From Rhynchosporium graminicola (taxonomy: Eukaryota; Ascomycota; Leotiomycetes; Helotiales; Ploettnerulaceae): 64,000 nucleotides of DNA. The DNA is taken from contig FJUW01000032.1 of NCBI GenBank assembly GCA_900074885.1, positions 372,001-436,000 of the forward strand, in the 5' to 3' direction. This document shows, piece after piece, positions 33,374 through 43,693 of the stretch. Under the pieces are notes generated by a model. The model was not told the origin of the DNA. It ran no database searches and saw only the letters and a list, made by a program, of their open reading frames with translations. Made by a program: the position numbers and the translations under genes. Numbering within the stretch: the stretch's first letter is position 1; each line of letters starts with the position of its first letter.

Positions 33374-35929
33374 TCACCACCACTGGGCCATTCCTCCAAG
33401 CGCTGGTCCTCTCGCCATATCGGGCTGCTGAGTGTTGTCCGCTTCCAGCTGGAAGTCACGTACAAGATCATCCCATCCATCCCAATTAATGTCCCCTTCA
33501 ACAGCGGTCATGTCGAGATCCAGCAAAGCATTGTCGTCCAACAACCAAGGCATTGTTTGCTGGGCGGCTTGTTCCTGCTGTTGTATTTGTTGTATTTGCA
33601 ACTGAATCTGATCTGGCGCCAACATGCCCATTCCGACTATCTGAGGAGGCAACGTTGAGATGTCATTCATGTACATTTCAGGCGCAAAAGTCGTCGGTGG
33701 GATATCTTGCGAAGCATCTTCTACAGTGCCATCGACCAGCTGTGAGACAAGTCGGTCTCGCGCAATGGTCGTTGGGCACCGGCCAGGCGTTAAGTTTTGC
33801 CTCGGAGGCGGATGGTCGTCCAAATATACACTGGACATGCCAAGACCGCTGTTCATTACATCTTTCTCGGCCATCTTGGAGTTCTCAATTCTCTTTCGCT
33901 GTGCTTTGGCGAAGAGCCTTCTCATCGGGTTCCATAACATGCCATTTTTCCCAAGGGCCGCTGAGCCATGCCAGTCCCCAAAGGCAAGTTCCACGACACG
34001 CCATGCACGCTCAACGACAACGGAATTGGGCCGTGAACAAAGTTCGCCGAGGATGAACGCCACTGCATGCCATTGCATGTATGTTCGGAAAAGCCATCCC
34101 CACTTCTTCGTCGTGGCTTCGGTTTCCAAAATCCTTGAATACTCGATGATCTCAATGGACGATATGAAAAGTCTGTCTTTAATGTCTTCAGATAGACTGC
34201 TAGGCTTTCCAGGTAGCGTTAGAGGGTGATAGATCATGAGAGACATCTTGGCGACAATCAATCGAGCTACTGTAGCAGCTACCCAGTATAGAGGCCCAGC
34301 ATCTTCGCAGTATTGCAGATACTTCACTTCGAGATAGTCGGCACATTCTCTCACCATCCTTTCCTTTTGCTCGATCGTCAACATTTGGCCCTGAACTTTG
34401 CAGGGAACATCACCAGGGGGGTTATAAGTAAGCTTGTTGGTAAGATTACAAATCTCGTAACGTATCAGACAGAAGGTCATTTCGGAAACCCCTTCCCTCT
34501 CAGTTGGCGGTTCCGTCGCAACAGGATCGAGATCATCGTCGTCAATGGACAGTGGAAGTTTTGTGTCGTAGGAGAACTCGATTATAGATGGATCCGATCC
34601 TTGATCTTCAGATGCTCTGGTATCCAGAACGCAAATCTGCCACCAAAGTCTTCGTCTCATTTCAGTATCAAAGGGAGTAAGCCCAAATTGTGATCCATCC
34701 CTATGCAGGCCAAGTGACTGGGCAATTCTCAGCGTCAAGCCAGTCAATGACCATACGAAACGAGTATCGTCATGTCGGCGAACGCAAATGAGAAACATCA
34801 CAAGAGCCTGGACAGTAACAATCTCATCGGTGTTAAGAAAGCCAGCTCTCGCAAGTGCCTGCTCTACACCGAAACGGTACTGTCGGAGCAAGACTTCCTT
34901 CTCAACGCCAAAGTTCGTTTGCACCTCCGTCCCAGTCATCGAGGTCACTGTTGCAAAGTAGATAGAAAACATCAAAGCCTCAGTACTCCTACTGAGACTG
35001 TTCAGATTGCTCTGGACCTGCTTGATGACCTTATTCATTGTAGGCGTATGCAGTATCATGACGAGGGGATGTACATTCTCAAGAAACGTCTGCCAGTAAA
35101 ATGGTATCTGTGACGGCAGCGGATGTAATCCTTTCAGGTTGACCTCACTACTACTGTACCCCATTATGAAGCTCTGATGATTCGGCTCCGTGATTGTATG
35201 TGAAGGAACGATGGGCACATCCGAGTCGTCCGAATCAAACTCCTGGTCATCCAGTAACTCACGAATCTCATCCAACTCATCTGTGATCTGGGGCCAGAAT
35301 GGAGACGAAACATAGTGACTCTTACCCTCGTCCACTACCAGACGTCCGACCCCATTCTGAAGCTCTTCAACTGAGTATGCTGTCTTTGGGGGCCCCGAGC
35401 CAATTCTGAAGCTCCTGGCCAGCCAAGTCTTCCTGTCCCCCTTGCCCTCGTCCATTCCCACCACCCGTAACGTAGCCGGTCTCCCGATATTTGTGTCACC
35501 CGAATCACCATCTTTGGGTAATGAGGAGTTGTCGCTTGAGGGAGATTGTCTGACCGCTTCAACCTCGACTTGTCCGCTCAACTTTTGCACCACTCCTTCT
35601 AGTTTTCTCAATCTCTTCAGTAACTCTGCTTCTCGCTCGCTAACCGCCTTTCCTCCTTGTCTTGGTCTGCGAGGAGCTCGCCCAGGTGCTGGGAAGACAC
35701 AGACGCTACTCGCTTTGGCGCAGTTCGTGCATGGATCCTTCTTGTCGCATTTGACCTTCCTTCGTCTACATGTTACACAGGATCTTGCATTTAAACCGCG
35801 GGGTAGGTCACCAGATGTCCTCCTCTCAGTAGGGCTTTGCTCAGCAGACTGTGTTTCAAACGCGCGCGGAAGTTTTGGTGCAGTTGGCCTTGTAGTTTGC
35901 GGCGCAGAGGCTTGTCCTGCCAGCAACAT
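33374..35929 (-). CDS. Zn2Cys6 transcription factor, large
   Basis: Intronless, 851 residues. The zinc cluster is at Cys51, 54, 61, 67, 70 and 77 (spacing 2-6-5-2-6) with RRRKVK between the second and third Cys, followed by a basic stretch APGRAPRRPRQGGK and a Leu heptad-like segment (EREAELLKRLRKLEGVVQKL) likely to be the dimerising coiled coil. The fungal regulatory domain lies at about 270-560, with HPLVMILHTPTMNKVIKQVQ, ALVMFLICVRRHDDTRFVWS, GLTLRIAQSLGLHRDG and EMRRRLWWQICVLD. The C-terminal region is Gln-rich (IQLQIQQIQQQEQAAQQ) and ends with acidic and Trp residues, a probable activation domain. Expected in the nucleus; target genes are unknown. It reads in the same direction as the mannosidase gene but about 0.65 kb upstream. 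Confidence 0.9.
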   Translation of the reverse strand: MLLAGQASAPQTTRPTAPKLPRAFETQSAEQSPTERRTSGDLPRGLNARSCVTCRRRKVKCDKKDPCTNCAKASSVCVFPAPGRAPRRPRQGGKAVSEREAELLKRLRKLEGVVQKLSGQVEVEAVRQSPSSDNSSLPKDGDSGDTNIGRPATLRVVGMDEGKGDRKTWLARSFRIGSGPPKTAYSVEELQNGVGRLVVDEGKSHYVSSPFWPQITDELDEIRELLDDQEFDSDDSDVPIVPSHTITEPNHQSFIMGYSSSEVNLKGLHPLPSQIPFYWQTFLENVHPLVMILHTPTMNKVIKQVQSNLNSLSRSTEALMFSIYFATVTSMTGTEVQTNFGVEKEVLLRQYRFGVEQALARAGFLNTDEIVTVQALVMFLICVRRHDDTRFVWSLTGLTLRIAQSLGLHRDGSQFGLTPFDTEMRRRLWWQICVLDTRASEDQGSDPSIIEFSYDTKLPLSIDDDDLDPVATEPPTEREGVSEMTFCLIRYEICNLTNKLTYNPPGDVPCKVQGQMLTIEQKERMVRECADYLEVKYLQYCEDAGPLYWVAATVARLIVAKMSLMIYHPLTLPGKPSSLSEDIKDRLFISSIEIIEYSRILETEATTKKWGWLFRTYMQWHAVAFILGELCSRPNSVVVERAWRVVELAFGDWHGSAALGKNGMLWNPMRRLFAKAQRKRIENSKMAEKDVMNSGLGMSSVYLDDHPPPRQNLTPGRCPTTIARDRLVSQLVDGTVEDASQDIPPTTFAPEMYMNDISTLPPQIVGMGMLAPDQIQLQIQQIQQQEQAAQQTMPWLLDDNALLDLDMTAVEGDINWDGWDDLVRDFQLEADNTQQPDMARGPALGGMAQWW

Positions 35930-37902
35930 GATTTAGGGAGCAGTGTCTCTTTGGGGTCGCCTCGGGATTTTCGTTTCCAGGAAAAGGTGACTGAGACGGC
36001 TTGAAGAGAAGAAGGGGATGTTTAGATGGTATGTCGTCGTTGTTCAGTAAGCAAATAGTTGCATACTACGCCGCAGAAGGTTAAGTATTGATATCTTACA
36101 TGGAATTGTACAGTACCTGTGCTTCAGCAAGGAAGAATAATTGGTGAGGCAGTTCTATCTTCGCGCCCTATACCGTATCGGCGTCTGCGACATTGCGTAA
36201 TAGTCAGTACATCTAGAGGCGGGCTGTTGATATCCCGCCTTCCGTTCTTCGCAATTACCGACAGACAAAACAGGCGAGGGTGCGGGAAATCCAATTAAGA
36301 CCCCCTTAGCAATACATATTTTTTGCAATACAGATCTCTGATCAAAGCTCCACGTGAAAATATCACTGTACTCAGCCGAGGCAGAGCAATCGCTTGATCA
36401 AACTTCCAAATAAAATCGTGTTGTAGAGTACTTGTGGATCATCTATAAGTCGATTACCAATGGGTTGATTCTTGGTGTGACGGACTAAAGTCCGCTGACT
36501 AATGCGAGGCAAAGTGTACGATGGTAAATCCATATTAATCACTTCCTCTTTTCAATAAGCACCATTTGCTTGCCGATGATCTGGTGCCCATATTTTGCGT
36601 GTATTTATGTGTCTAATATAATTTACAGCCATTAGATTTATCTCCTCGAATCTCAGAAGCTCATTAAAGCGGCACTTACTTCTTGATTTGTGTACTTTGC
36701 TGGTATAGTAGAAAGCGCGCGATGAAAATCCTCACGTTTGAATTTACTACCCGTCTCTAATAGTCTGTTCCCTTTCTGCTGCGCTATCATTTTTTCATGC
36801 TTGACAATCAATCCAGTCCCTTTTCGAAAAGTGCTCAAGCACTGTGTAAAAAATTTCGGATATTGATTGTTATTAGTCAAGTCAGCAACCCAACCAATGT
36901 TCTTTGAGAAAATTCAAGGGGCGCTGTAGTAAGGTTGAATGATAGGACAATACTCTCTTCAGCCATCCGGAGCAAGGCATATCAATGAAATTTATGGCCG
37001 CAAAGGCTAAATCAAAGGTCTGTAAAAGCACCAAGTCGTCTTAAGACTCTTCACTAACTCGATCGAGTAAACGCAGTGGAGAACCTCCTTGTTTACACCA
37101 TTTTTTCTGGAAGCCGTCCAAAGTTTATCGATCAAAGTCAGAATGTAAATTCATAATGTCAAGTTATAAAACACTTTTGCAACTTTACTCTTCCTACCTC
37201 TTGATGTCACAAGGTCGATTGAGCACTTTGCCTCTACTAATCTGTCAAATGTCACGAAGGAAGTAGAGAACTTGTTTCGCTTTACTGACCACGAAATAGG
37301 CTCGCCTCGGTACAGATCTGTTGACATCACGGGATCCTCGACCACGGGATGACTATACTAGCCCATTTGGTCGCTTCACAAGTCATCCCAACGAAGAAGG
37401 CTTACTTCATGCAATGCAGTTCTTGCAACCGCTTGCGAGATTTTCTGAGCCGGCTGGCGTATCATCAGCTTGAGACAAAAGAATGAGGCTAGAAAATGAG
37501 GTGTTTGCCCATCGGGCATGACCACAAGGCTCCACAGGCAATTTTGTTTCGAAAAGGCTACAAAGCCTCCAAAATCTCAGAGATTTCGGATCAAGAAACA
37601 TAATACAAGCCAAGTCAACCTACAACGAACCGAAGTCGATATTTTGTCTTCTTCCTTGGGTTAATGATCGAATCCACCCGACGCATGCACTATCCGGGAA
37701 AGTCAACAGTAATATCCGAGACTCGCAAAATAGATAACGCACATTGGTCGGATGCCCTCCGGAACTCTTCAACCTATTACTCGAGGCTGGTAGTCCCACT
37801 GGTTGGGGGAATTGAAAGGCGACATTCTTAGCCGAACCATGTCAAGCGTAGAGTGGATTTGAGCGTACATGTGAACGAATTATTGTAAGAACTCTATTCA
37901 GA
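35930..37902. other. Intergenic region, no gene seen
   Basis: About 2 kb. A short hairpin CGGAC-TAAA-GTCCG lies near 36480. Open frames on the minus strand (36653-36880, 37151-37345, 37407-37613) have no start context, splice partner or recognisable motif. Confidence 0.45.
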
Positions 37903-38344
37903 ATGGACGCATCGACCCTCCCCAGCAAAACTTCTGTCAAGAAGCGCTTAGTGGAAGATGACTCTCATTACATCATCTTACTTTCCTGGGACAGCTGCTT
38001 TTGCCACGGGGGTGGGTCGATGTCCATTGCACAAATGGTTGCTTGTACAGATTGCGGTCGCTATCGCTGTGAGAATTGCCCAACTGAGAGAGGTAAGATC
38101 TCTAAGCAAGTAGAAGGTGAGGCCCTCAAAAACACGCCCCGAGTACGCTTTCAGTACCAAACAAGGTTATCAAGAATGCCATACCACCTCCCACAGTCGA
38201 TTATCTGAAAGCTTTTGAAAGGAACAGGTCCGAAGCCAGATCATGTCGGGTTGTGATTCATTTTGCTCCAATCTTGATGGGTAAGACTCTATTACATCCA
38301 GAAGATCACGTTGACGTATTTGTTGATCAGTAATGGAAAGTTGA
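37903..38344 (+). CDS. Small Cys-rich hypothetical protein with paired-Cys knuckle
   Basis: Exons 37903-38092, 38155-38280 and 38331-38344 give about 109 residues. The core reads WDSCFCHGGGSMSIAQ, then ACTDCGRYRCENCP: four CxxC- or CxC-type pairs that could bind zinc. Similar knuckles (C..C..G.M....C..C...RC..C) occur in short fungal hypothetical proteins. Donor GTAAGA (38093) and acceptor TTTCAG (38154) join to VPNKVIKNAIPPPTVDYLKA. A second GTAAGA donor follows ILM at 38281; if that intron is retained, the protein would instead end 14 residues later. No signal peptide or membrane helix. Function unknown. The unspliced frame would run to 38208 and lose sense after the knuckle. Confidence 0.55.
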
Positions 38345-39542
38345 AAGGTGGTTCATGGGGAAAATACAAAGATGGTACAAGTTAAACCTCAGTAGAATCT
38401 GAAAAACCTATACCCAGGGTAGATCAAAGCTTTTGCATAGATCGCCAATGCCATTTGAGATGGAAGCAAAGTCAAGAATGACCGTGTGACTGTATGATTC
38501 AATCACACTTCACGTTACGTTTTGTTTCCAAAGCCACATGATGAAAGAATAAATGTCGCTTGATATGGTCAGATACGTGCCCGCAAACACGAAACTGAGA
38601 ATAATGGACGTTCCCTCAGAGATACTTAAACTCCGCCTTTTCCATGCACTCGTTGTCGCAATTCATAGCTGAAAATCTGCTGCCACCCTTTATTTTGACG
38701 CTAGTGAATTCTCGCTTAAGCCCCTTTTAGGCCCGGTAATTCATATTACCATTCACTTATTTTGTCGCGGCGTGCATGATTATGCATCCTTAGTATTGAA
38801 TCGATAGCGAATTTTAATAATACCATTTATAGCAAGTAATCAATGCAGGAAATGATTATTACATTCAATCTGACCGGTTTGCTTTTTGTGCAGTGTCGTG
38901 TCGGCTGTGTTGCACTTCAAATTGACTTACTCAAAGGATTCTAGATTTTGCGATGAATCGTTCATAGGTCATAGTTGAATTTGTCCGGCTTAAAGCTTGC
39001 ACGATAAAGTTCTAGCATTATAGTGAAATCATTATCTCAGCTACTACCAGATACATCCAGAGTCCAGACTTATATGTAGCCCACATGCTCGTCCTTAACC
39101 ATCTTGAAGCACTACGGAGAACGACTTCTGTCCAGCTTATCAGAACTTCTAGGTATAAATTCCGTGCCAGCCAAGTTTCTGGCCTTATATATCTATATAA
39201 CGCTTGGATCCCTACAGGCGTCCTTGGATGATGACCAGCGACACTAGCGTACATGGCATTATCTACCTTTGCGATTGATATTGGTTGCAGCTTCATTCAC
39301 CTGGTCAACTGCACTGTAAGGGGTTTGAACAGAGCGCGACATGTTTTTTGGTAGGGGAATCCGTCGAAGTGACTTCTAGATTCCAGCTCCTCCTCCTCCT
39401 AACCACCGTCTTCGACTTCCCGACACCTCCTACCACCCCATCTCTGCAGTTATCGTACTGCAATTTGATATCAATACCATATTTCCAAAATAAACGGTAT
39501 GCGTTGTCCCATGCTTTCATATTGCTTACCCAGATCTTCAGA
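38345..39542. other. Gene-poor stretch next to decayed genes
   Basis: No intact gene. Around 39020-39300 both strands stay open for about 90 codons with a fairly protein-like composition, which may be a remnant of an older coding region, but I cannot name it. Confidence 0.4.
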
Positions 39543-40144
39543 CAACCAGCCTCAATTACCGTAGCCATCAATTCCCGACATCACTTCTTGGTTGAACTAG
39601 ATCTCCTTCTCGGGAATCCAGAGTCCTTGCGATGATTCTGCAGCTAATAAAGCTCTGGACCGAATCTCAGCATAGAATCATCAAAATATCCGAAGCCAGC
39701 GAAGATGCATTCTTTGTCTACAGCTTCTGGTTAATCACCGGTCAGATCGACTTTGCCAGGCTTCTGGGCTTTTCTGCTTACTGCCAGACGGGAGCCTATA
39801 TCGGAGATGAGTACAGCATCAGCGAGGAGTGGGTCCACATGGCCAAACTAAACCTCCTAATCGAATGCTATATCATTTGTGATTACATCCAAGCTCCTCT
39901 TAGCTTCCTAGACCTAGTCATGAGTTGTATAATCAACACTTACCGAGAAATCTGCGAGGCTAACCATTGTCGTATCCCTCTCGGACAGCTTTTCAATATT
40001 TGGGAGCCAAAATGCCCAGTTACATTGCTTCTAGGCATGAAACAGGCTTCACTGCCTACCACGGAGGCAATTTTGTTGCTCCATTGTGGACGAGATTGTC
40101 CAGGCTCGATAGTTACTCACCCGGATTTGATCAATAAGAATTAA
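39543..40144 (+). pseudogene. BTB/POZ-domain gene remnant, frameshifted
   Basis: Two frames together resemble a fungal BTB/POZ protein. Frame one (39543-39631) gives SITVAINSRHHFLVELDLLL and then GNPESLR, like the strand-and-helix start of a BTB domain. Frame two (from 39632) continues with ESQHRIIKISEASEDAFFVY, FWLITGQID and later EEWVHMAKLNLLIECYIICD, then a C-terminal part to 40144. The frames differ by one base at about 39629-39632, just where a BTB domain should run on. No intron fits there. I read it as one disrupted gene, or a sequencing error. Function of such proteins is usually protein-protein interaction. The real 5' end is not visible. Confidence 0.55.
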
Positions 40145-40243
40145 TTACATTGCTTATGCTCATTTGTCGCTACTTCCTAGATCACATCTCATTTCTCACA
40201 CCCTGGTCCAGGTGCCGGCTAGTCAATGTACTTGCTCCCAGCT

Positions 40244-40625
40244 CTAATCCAATAAGCATATCCAACATGAAGGAAATGAAAGGTAAGCTGTTAAAGCCAC
40301 AGGTATGAGTCCCACCAAACTGCTCGCCCACCGATTCAACTCATGATACATTTGCGCAGTGCATAAGGCAAAAGCACCTGCAAATAATCTCATGAAGCCC
40401 TTCCCACTGATAGCTGAAGCTCCATTTGCTTTCTCACAGGCATCGAGGAAGTAAGTAGCCCCACCAGCATAGACCATGACATGTCCCATACCGGACACAA
40501 TGCTGCTACGACTAGAATGGGCCATGAAACGCTTTTGTCGCCAGTCCATTCGAGGCAAATGATTAGGTTGGGTGACAAACCCCAGAAACAGGCAGTAGTA
40601 AGTCGATATTTAGAAGGTACTTTTC
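40244..40625 (-). pseudogene. MFS transporter C-terminal fragment
   Basis: On the minus strand one frame gives FWGLSPNLIICLEWTGDKSV and another, shifted frame gives GHVMVYAGGATYFLDACEKA, NGASAISGKGFMRLFAGAFA and then ALCTAQMYHELNRWASSLVG. This is the order of the last helices of DHA1-type major facilitator drug/polyamine transporters. A frame change lies near 40480-40500 and a TAG stop lies upstream at about 40620, so it cannot make a transporter. Nothing convincing of the N-terminal half remains between 40640 and 41350. Confidence 0.6.
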
Positions 40626-41841
40626 CTTCCTACCCGACATGCAATTCCGGATACGTCAACTTGTCGATTATAACAGAGCAAGCACAGTCGATTGTTACTT
40701 AAAGACAGTATCAAGCTGAAAGAACATGACCTGTCCTTCCAGACTGTGGCAGTCAAAGATAACGTCTTTTGCAATAGGAATCGATAGACCGACCGTGTAA
40801 AGCGTCATCGTCAAAGTTGCAGTGAATAAGGACGGAAACTGACAGAGCTGCTCACTAAGCTTCAAGAATAACAAGGGACAATTTTCATGCTCCCTCTGAT
40901 CTAGTCATGGAGAGGCCGAATGAAAATTGGGAAAGACAACGGAAGTGTAGAAGAGGAGATACTTGTTGCCAGATCTTCAATTGGCTTCTTGAAAGCATGA
41001 CGACTGGGTACAAAAGACTATAAGTGGAACATAAACTGGGTCAAACTGATGCAGTACCGCTGTTTTCCTGTAAAGTGGTGGCTGAGGATGCACTGCAGGT
41101 ACATCTTCCTTGGGATGATGTTCAAATGGGCGAAAAGGAAGCGAGTAAATTGGAGGGAGAGTTATCCGATGTTGACAAGGGCAAAGGCACAAGAAGGCAG
41201 GGAGAAGAAAACTATGGTATCTTTTACAGTTAGGATCAGGCGTTCTGATGCCATCGATATGATAGCGGACACCAATGAATGATGATAGAGCAGCCGTCCG
41301 AATACATTTGGGTCTTCTCTTTACGGTGGACAGGCGGAAACCGGCCAATTTTTTTCAGTACTTAGATCGTCTCAACAAGATGGACTCAACCACATTCGTA
41401 ACCTTAAGATTTGTTCTCGTGTCAAGTTCTTCTGACTTTGTTATGTTATCCAAGTGAAGTCCTACATTCGTTTCTTGACTTTGATGTTCTCGTATCGCGA
41501 AACCCCGCTCCTCGATAGATCTGAGTGAAGTCTGTTGCAGGAACGGATCAACTTTCATGCGGACACTCGCTGTACATCACAACATTTCTCTCTTTATGAG
41601 TCTGAAGCTCCCAGTACATCGAACTTTAATAGATTTTTGCTTTTACCCGCGTTGATTCTACCCTGGAGCTGGCATTTATCGACAGTCAAACCTCTTAATT
41701 TCGAGGGCTGAAGTTGTGTTGAGTCCTTGAGATCGGAAGCGGTCAAGTAAGTCCCTGCCCTAGACGGTAGTGCCAGTAACACTAATGATATCTTGAAGTG
41801 CCAATTGAAGCAATTTCACCAGGCTTTATTTCATATAAACG
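40626..41841. other. Intergenic region, no gene seen
   Basis: About 1.2 kb between the decayed transporter fragment and the LRR kinase gene. Nothing recognised; the last part must hold the kinase promoter. Confidence 0.45.
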
Positions 41842-43179
41842 ATGTCTGTCAGTCAAACACTTGACGGCCTGAAGGCTGGGCAGTACAGAGGCGCCAAACG
41901 TCTCAAGTTATCATGCGATCTCAGCGCGTTCCCTCGAGAAATCCTCACCCTCTTTGACACCCTCGAGATCCTCGACCTATCCAACAATCCACTCTCCAGC
42001 CTCCCGAAAGACATCTTACGTCTCCACAAACTGAAAATTGCCTTCTTCTCCGATTGCAAGTTCACCGTCTTCCCAAAAGAACTCGCGCAATGCCGGTCCC
42101 TAGAAATGATAGCCTTCAAGGGAAATCACATGACCACGATTCCTGAGGGTGCATTTCCTCGCAAGCTCCGTTGGCTGATCCTGACGAACAATGCTATCGG
42201 GAAATTACCACAAAGCTTAGGACAATGCCATCGCCTCCAGAAATGCATGCTGGCGGGCAACCAGCTCAGCGCTTTGCCCGCTGAGATGGCTACATGTCGG
42301 AAGCTTGGCCTTCTCCGCCTCTCGGCAAACAGACTCACAGAGCTCCCACAATGGCTCTTTGAAATGCCAGAGCTTTCATTCCTTTCTTTCGCCGGAAACC
42401 CGTGCGCTCCAAACGCAGAAGACAATCCCATCTTAGACGACATAGCCTGGTCCGACCTCTCAGTCTCCGATATTCTCGGCGAAGGAGCCTCCGGGATAAT
42501 CTCAAAAGGGATCTGGAAGACACCCACTGAAGCAAAGTCCGTAGCAATCAAGCTTTTCAAAGGTGAAGTCACAAGCGACGGCTCACCAGTCGACGAGATG
42601 AACGCCTGCATCGTGGCAGGTCAGCACGCGAATCTCATCGACCCTATTGGCAAGATTCATGGACATCCAGACAAGCGTGGATTGGTGCTCCAACTCATCC
42701 CTCTGCATTACACGAATTTGGGTCTTCCACCTACGCTAGATACATGCACCCGCGACTCCTTTCACCCAGAAACAGTCTTCTCGGTCGAGAAATGTAAGAG
42801 TATCCTTCTGGGGATCGCAGCTGCGGCTACACACCTTCACGAAAGGGGAATTTCACATGGTGATTTATATGCGCACAATATCCTGATTGACAAAAGTGGT
42901 CATGCTCTGCTCGGTGATTTTGGCGCGGCGACTATCTATAGCAAGGAGCATGACCACGCTGAGATGTTGGAACGCATAGAGGTCTTTGCTTTCGGGCATT
43001 TGGTTGAGGATTTGTTGGGCTTGGTGGAGAGGAGAGTTGATGATGAGGGTGGGCTTTTAGGGGAGAAGGATGCGTTTGTGATTGAAGGGTTGAATTTACT
43101 GCATTGGAAGTGCACTGCGCCAATCGTGAGAGAGAGACCAAGTTTTGCGGATGTTGTGGAGGAGTTGGAGGCGCTCTGA
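41842..43179 (+). CDS. Leucine-rich-repeat protein kinase, bacterial-like type
   Basis: Intronless, 445 residues. Residues about 18-195 form seven to eight short leucine-rich repeats (EILDLSNNPLSSLPKDI, LRWLILTNNAIGKLPQSLG, KCMLAGNQLSALPAEM, LLRLSANRLTELPQWL). A protein kinase domain follows: glycine loop GEGASG (213-218), Lys237 in VAIKLF, catalytic HGDLYAHN (339-346, Asp341), and DFG at 359-361. All three catalytic anchors are present, so it is probably active; the usual HRD arginine is Gly, as in several atypical families. No signal peptide or membrane helix, so a cytosolic enzyme. From memory, this exact layout, with phrases such as KLFKG.VTSDG, CTRD and HGDLYAHN, is typical of a bacterial LRR-kinase family found in pseudomonads and relatives. 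Neighbours are decayed genes and the FAD oxidase. Substrate unknown. Confidence 0.85.
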   Translation: MSVSQTLDGLKAGQYRGAKRLKLSCDLSAFPREILTLFDTLEILDLSNNPLSSLPKDILRLHKLKIAFFSDCKFTVFPKELAQCRSLEMIAFKGNHMTTIPEGAFPRKLRWLILTNNAIGKLPQSLGQCHRLQKCMLAGNQLSALPAEMATCRKLGLLRLSANRLTELPQWLFEMPELSFLSFAGNPCAPNAEDNPILDDIAWSDLSVSDILGEGASGIISKGIWKTPTEAKSVAIKLFKGEVTSDGSPVDEMNACIVAGQHANLIDPIGKIHGHPDKRGLVLQLIPLHYTNLGLPPTLDTCTRDSFHPETVFSVEKCKSILLGIAAAATHLHERGISHGDLYAHNILIDKSGHALLGDFGAATIYSKEHDHAEMLERIEVFAFGHLVEDLLGLVERRVDDEGGLLGEKDAFVIEGLNLLHWKCTAPIVRERPSFADVVEELEAL

Positions 43180-43693
43180 AACGTCCTGGCTCTCTTTCTT
43201 GCAGAAATCTTAGACATAGACAGATAAGAAAGACAGACAGACCTCTTTGTTTAAGTCTAGATTGGTAGCGTACTGAAATAGGTGGGAGAGCATTTTTCAT
43301 TCATACAAAATCCTAATTCATGCTCTTCTACAGTAAATGAACAAGATAATAAATGAATTGAATTCAAATATCTTAGTAGCTTCGGGCAAAGATATCAAAC
43401 AATGTTCCGTGATTTGTGATAATGAAAGTAGAAGAGCCAAATTGTTTTCAGACTTGGATATGCCGTACATGTATTGTTATCACTATGCCGTGTGCATACA
43501 GTCAAGTAGTCTCACTTGAGTCGTATACAATAGTATTATCGTTGTAATACTAGTTGTAAGGTGGCTGTCGATCTAAGGTAGTCGAGACTCCGGAAGAGAC
43601 ATAGATATATCAGGCCGGCTGAACCCCGGCGTAGATACTCGACTGACCCGTGACTATGGCCCAACAAGATGCTTCCTGCCCAGAATAGCTCGA
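43180..43693. other. Intergenic region between convergent genes
   Basis: About 510 bases holding the 3' ends of the LRR kinase (+) and the FAD oxidase (-). No other feature seen. Confidence 0.55.

Noticed and set aside
39018..39296. Protein-like open frames on both strands
   Set aside because: Both strands are open, no start, stop or homologous family could be fixed; kept only as a possible remnant.
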